A stretch of DNA of 7,677 nt from assembly GCA_949295755.1 (NCBI GenBank), contig CASFMG010000099.1:1-7677 (forward strand). Direction: 5' to 3'. The DNA is from an uncultured Christensenella sp. GTDB lineage: Bacteria > Bacillota > Clostridia > Christensenellales > UBA1242. Of the stretch, positions 6,006-7,677 are shown piece after piece. The notes beneath the pieces are model-generated. The model made no database searches. It was not told the DNA's origin and saw nothing but the letters and a program-made list of their open reading frames with translations. A program made the position numbers and the translations under genes. The first letter of the stretch is position 1, and every line of letters starts with the position of its first letter.

Positions 6006-6823
6006 TCTTGATAAAATTCAATGAGTTTTGCTTTTAGTTCTTTTGTTAAAAATTTTAATGATTTTATTGGCTTAAATACATATTCAACTGCAACTATATA
6101 AGCACTCAAATTGTTTGTGTCTTTTTTTTCACAACAATTTATAGTTGCATTCAACAAATACAATGCATCATTTTTTAATTCGTTATCAACTTTTTTGTCG
6201 TACTGCAATTCATCAATCATTTGTTTAGCAACAAGCATAACTCCACTTGTAAACCAATCAACTTTTTGATTTTGTCCTTCATCTTCTTGTATTGGTTCAT
6301 CGTTGACTTCCTTTAAAATTGGTTCTTCTCGTGCTGATTGCTGTTCTTCTTTTAAATTTACATCATCTTCTAGTTTTTTTACTGTTTCACTCTTTGTTTC
6401 ATCTATATCAAAACAATACATTATTGCATTTTTAAATGGCACAATCAAAGTTTGTGCAAAATTTTCAAATTCGCTTATATTTTCACTTGTAAAATAATTT
6501 TTGAGAAATTCGTGAAAATTGATTTTTTTATCTCTTATATCAACTAAAATACAAAAAACAAGTGGCAAAACAATGGCTTTACTCTCTGGCATAATAAAAT
6601 AGCCATCTTTTGTTGGTAGTTTAACCTTTGCCCTATTAAACTCACGCTCAAAATTAAAATTTTTCATACATTCGGCAATAAGTTCATAAATTTCAGGCGA
6701 ATCACTTATATTTTGAAGTATTTTAGATATTATGTTTTCGGCAAATATAAATCTTCCATTTATTAGTTCATCACAATTTGCAAGACACGCCCTTACATCT
6801 TTTAATGCTTTATCTGTTAGCAT
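6002..6823 (-). CDS. Hypothetical protein with acidic linker between two helical regions
   Basis: I do not recognise this 273-residue protein. It has no signal peptide and no clear membrane span. Residues 1-140 look mostly helical, with a compact segment KNFNFEREFNRAKV at 54-67, a GYFIMPE turn at 74-80 and a hydrophobic stretch AIVLPLVFCILVDI at 83-96. Residues 141-187 are a charged, Glu/Asp-rich, probably disordered linker. Residues 188-273 are again helical, beginning DWFTSGVMLVAKQMIDEL and ending in a Lys-rich tail. The layout suggests a cytoplasmic adaptor or scaffold, but this is inference. AAGGAG lies 6 bases before the ATG, and coding is uninterrupted, so it is a real gene. It is convergent with ylbJ, sharing TTAA in the stops, and divergent from the DUF4364 gene across 134 bases. 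A promoter may include TATCAT (6854-6859), but no good -35 is visible. Confidence 0.85.
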   Translation of the reverse strand: MLTDKALKDVRACLANCDELINGRFIFAENIISKILQNISDSPEIYELIAECMKNFNFEREFNRAKVKLPTKDGYFIMPESKAIVLPLVFCILVDIRDKKINFHEFLKNYFTSENISEFENFAQTLIVPFKNAIMYCFDIDETKSETVKKLEDDVNLKEEQQSAREEPILKEVNDEPIQEDEGQNQKVDWFTSGVMLVAKQMIDELQYDKKVDNELKNDALYLLNATINCCEKKDTNNLSAYIVAVEYVFKPIKSLKFLTKELKAKLIEFYQD

Positions 6824-6903
6824 CTTTTTCTCCTTAGTGTTTAATTTTCTTTAATGATAACACAATACAATAAAAAATAAAAGTGAATTATAAAATTTGT
6901 TGT

Positions 6904-6947
6904 TTGACTATGACTTGACTATGTGATAATATATTATATGGACTATG
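6904..6947 (+). promoter_or_regulatory. Repeat-bearing promoter region of the DUF4364 gene
   Basis: TTGACTATG occurs at 6904-6912 and 6915-6923, an 11-base period, and GACTATG again at 6941-6947, where its last G begins the GGAG ribosome site. TTGACT is a good -35 match. GATAAT (6925-6930) with an upstream TG (6922-6923) is a likely extended -10, but its spacing from the first TTGACT is only 15 bases. ATAATATATTAT (6926-6937) is a perfect 12-base palindrome. The elements may be operators, perhaps for the neighbouring regulator; the exact promoter is uncertain. Confidence 0.5.
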
Positions 6948-6957
6948 GAGAAATAAT

Positions 6958-7506
6958 ATGGATATACACGAGCAAGACTCAACGGTAAATAAACTTATTG
7001 TCCTTTTTGTTTTAGAAAAAATAGAAATTCCACTAACCGAGCAATCAATAATAGATATTTGCTATGGCAAAAACAACTGGATAAAAAACTATATGGAATG
7101 TAAAGAAATTATTTATAACCTTGTTGATGCTGGCTTTATATATAAAACAAACGGAAATAGCGAAGAAGATAGATACACAATAACATACACAGGTAGAAAT
7201 TGTTTATCGCACTTTTACCAAAGAATAAATCAAGAGTTAAGAGAACAAATTGCAGAATATGTAAAAGAAAATCGAATTGCCTTTAAACGTTCTCAAGAGT
7301 ATGTAAGCACCATAGATAGAAATAGTGATGGAAGTTATACTGTGTGCTTAAAGATAAGGTCTGCCCTTATTGACGAACCGATGTTTGAACTAAAAATAAA
7401 AGCACCATCAAGACAAAGTGCAATAGGTGCAACAAACATATGGAAAGAAAAAGCGCACTTAATTTATGAAAATGCCTACGAAACGCTAATCGATAATGAA
7501 GAATAA
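6958..7506 (+). CDS. DUF4364 family winged-helix protein
   Basis: This 182-residue soluble protein resembles the DUF4364 family of Clostridia, thought from sequence to be DNA-binding but without an assigned function. Residues about 10-88 read as a winged helix: a helical start, the region TEQSIIDICYGKNNWIKNY at 27-45, a recognition-like helix around CKEIIYNLVDAGFI (48-61), then the wing RYTITYTGRNCLSHF (72-86). Residues 90-108 are a charged helix (NQELREQIAEYVKENRIAF), and 112-178 alternate strands and helices, including SYTVCLKIRS and MFELKIKAPSRQSA, the typical C-terminal domain. GGAG at 6947-6950 lies 7 bases before the ATG. It is divergent from the unknown 273-residue gene and 14 bases upstream of the next gene, so likely first in an operon. 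It could regulate itself and the divergent gene through the GACTATG repeats; that is inference. Confidence 0.82.
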   Translation: MDIHEQDSTVNKLIVLFVLEKIEIPLTEQSIIDICYGKNNWIKNYMECKEIIYNLVDAGFIYKTNGNSEEDRYTITYTGRNCLSHFYQRINQELREQIAEYVKENRIAFKRSQEYVSTIDRNSDGSYTVCLKIRSALIDEPMFELKIKAPSRQSAIGATNIWKEKAHLIYENAYETLIDNEE

Positions 7507-7520
7507 AATGGAGAATAATT

Positions 7521-7677
7521 GTGATAAAAAACAATAACACAAATTTAAATTCTAGTAAATCCTACACAGTTAGGAGTTTTCTTGATGTTGAAAATGAAAG
7601 CAAAGCACAACAACCTGCAAATGTACCCGAGACAAAACAACAAGTGGAACAAAATTTGATAAAAAACAAAGAACAAA
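7521..7677 (+). CDS. Start of an unrecognised hydrophilic protein (runs off window)
   Basis: The reading frame from GTG at 7521 stays open to the window edge, giving 52 residues. The start is chosen because GGAG at 7510-7513 lies 7 bases upstream; the ATG at 7508 is in a frame that stops after nine codons. The visible N-terminus begins MIKNNNTNLNSSKSYTV, then RSFLDVENESKAQQP, and is rich in Asn, Gln, Lys and Glu. It shows no membrane segment or signal peptide and is probably disordered. It sits 14 bases after the DUF4364 stop and is likely co-transcribed. Function cannot be given from this fragment; such tails are common before a folded domain that would lie beyond the window. Confidence 0.7.
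   Translation, partial: MIKNNNTNLNSSKSYTVRSFLDVENESKAQQPANVPETKQQVEQNLIKNKEQ

Noticed and set aside
1..7677. tRNA, rRNA, CRISPR, insertion sequence or prophage content
   Set aside because: No direct-repeat array, transposase motif, terminal inverted repeats or structural RNA signatures were seen on either strand.

Overview
The window is AT-rich chromosomal DNA with strong AGGAG-type ribosome binding sites and a gene set typical of low-GC Bacillota, most likely class Clostridia. The pta-ackA pair near rpmF and plsX, a YlbJ-type sporulation membrane protein beside pta, an rnc-smc pair and a DUF4364 regulator all point that way. Genus cannot be read from this stretch. Most of the window is housekeeping; I see no mobile element, CRISPR array, tRNA, rRNA or phage gene. 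No stretch over 300 bases lacks a gene.

Region 1 (1-5040, minus strand; read from right to left) holds pta, ackA, rpmF, plsX, rnc and the 5' third or less of smc. pta-ackA convert acetyl-CoA to acetate with ATP formation, by way of acetyl phosphate. rpmF encodes ribosomal protein L32. PlsX makes acyl phosphate for phospholipid synthesis. RNase III processes double-stranded RNA. SMC compacts and segregates the chromosome. Three minus-strand promoters can be placed: before pta, before rpmF and before plsX. One intrinsic terminator lies between rpmF and plsX. plsX-rnc-smc are tightly coupled, with overlaps of 8 bases and 1 base. Compared with the usual firmicute order, the DUF177 (YceD/YlbN) gene before rpmF and the fatty-acid genes and acpP between plsX and rnc are absent.

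Region 2 (about 5025-6823) has ylbJ on the plus strand, divergent from pta with overlapping control regions. It is convergent with an unrecognised 273-residue acidic-linker protein gene on the minus strand. The two stop codons of the convergent pair share one TTAA, and the likely terminator of the unknown gene lies inside the ylbJ coding sequence.

Region 3 (6824-7677) starts with a 134-base divergent intergenic region carrying repeated GACTATG elements. A DUF4364 winged-helix protein gene follows, then the start of a GTG-initiated gene for a hydrophilic protein of unknown function that runs off the window.

The least explained parts are the 273-residue gene, the DUF4364 gene with its repeat-bearing upstream region, and the truncated gene behind it. 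Nothing here amounts to a clear new system; the best second looks are regulatory overlaps and one GC-rich perfect palindrome inside ylbJ.
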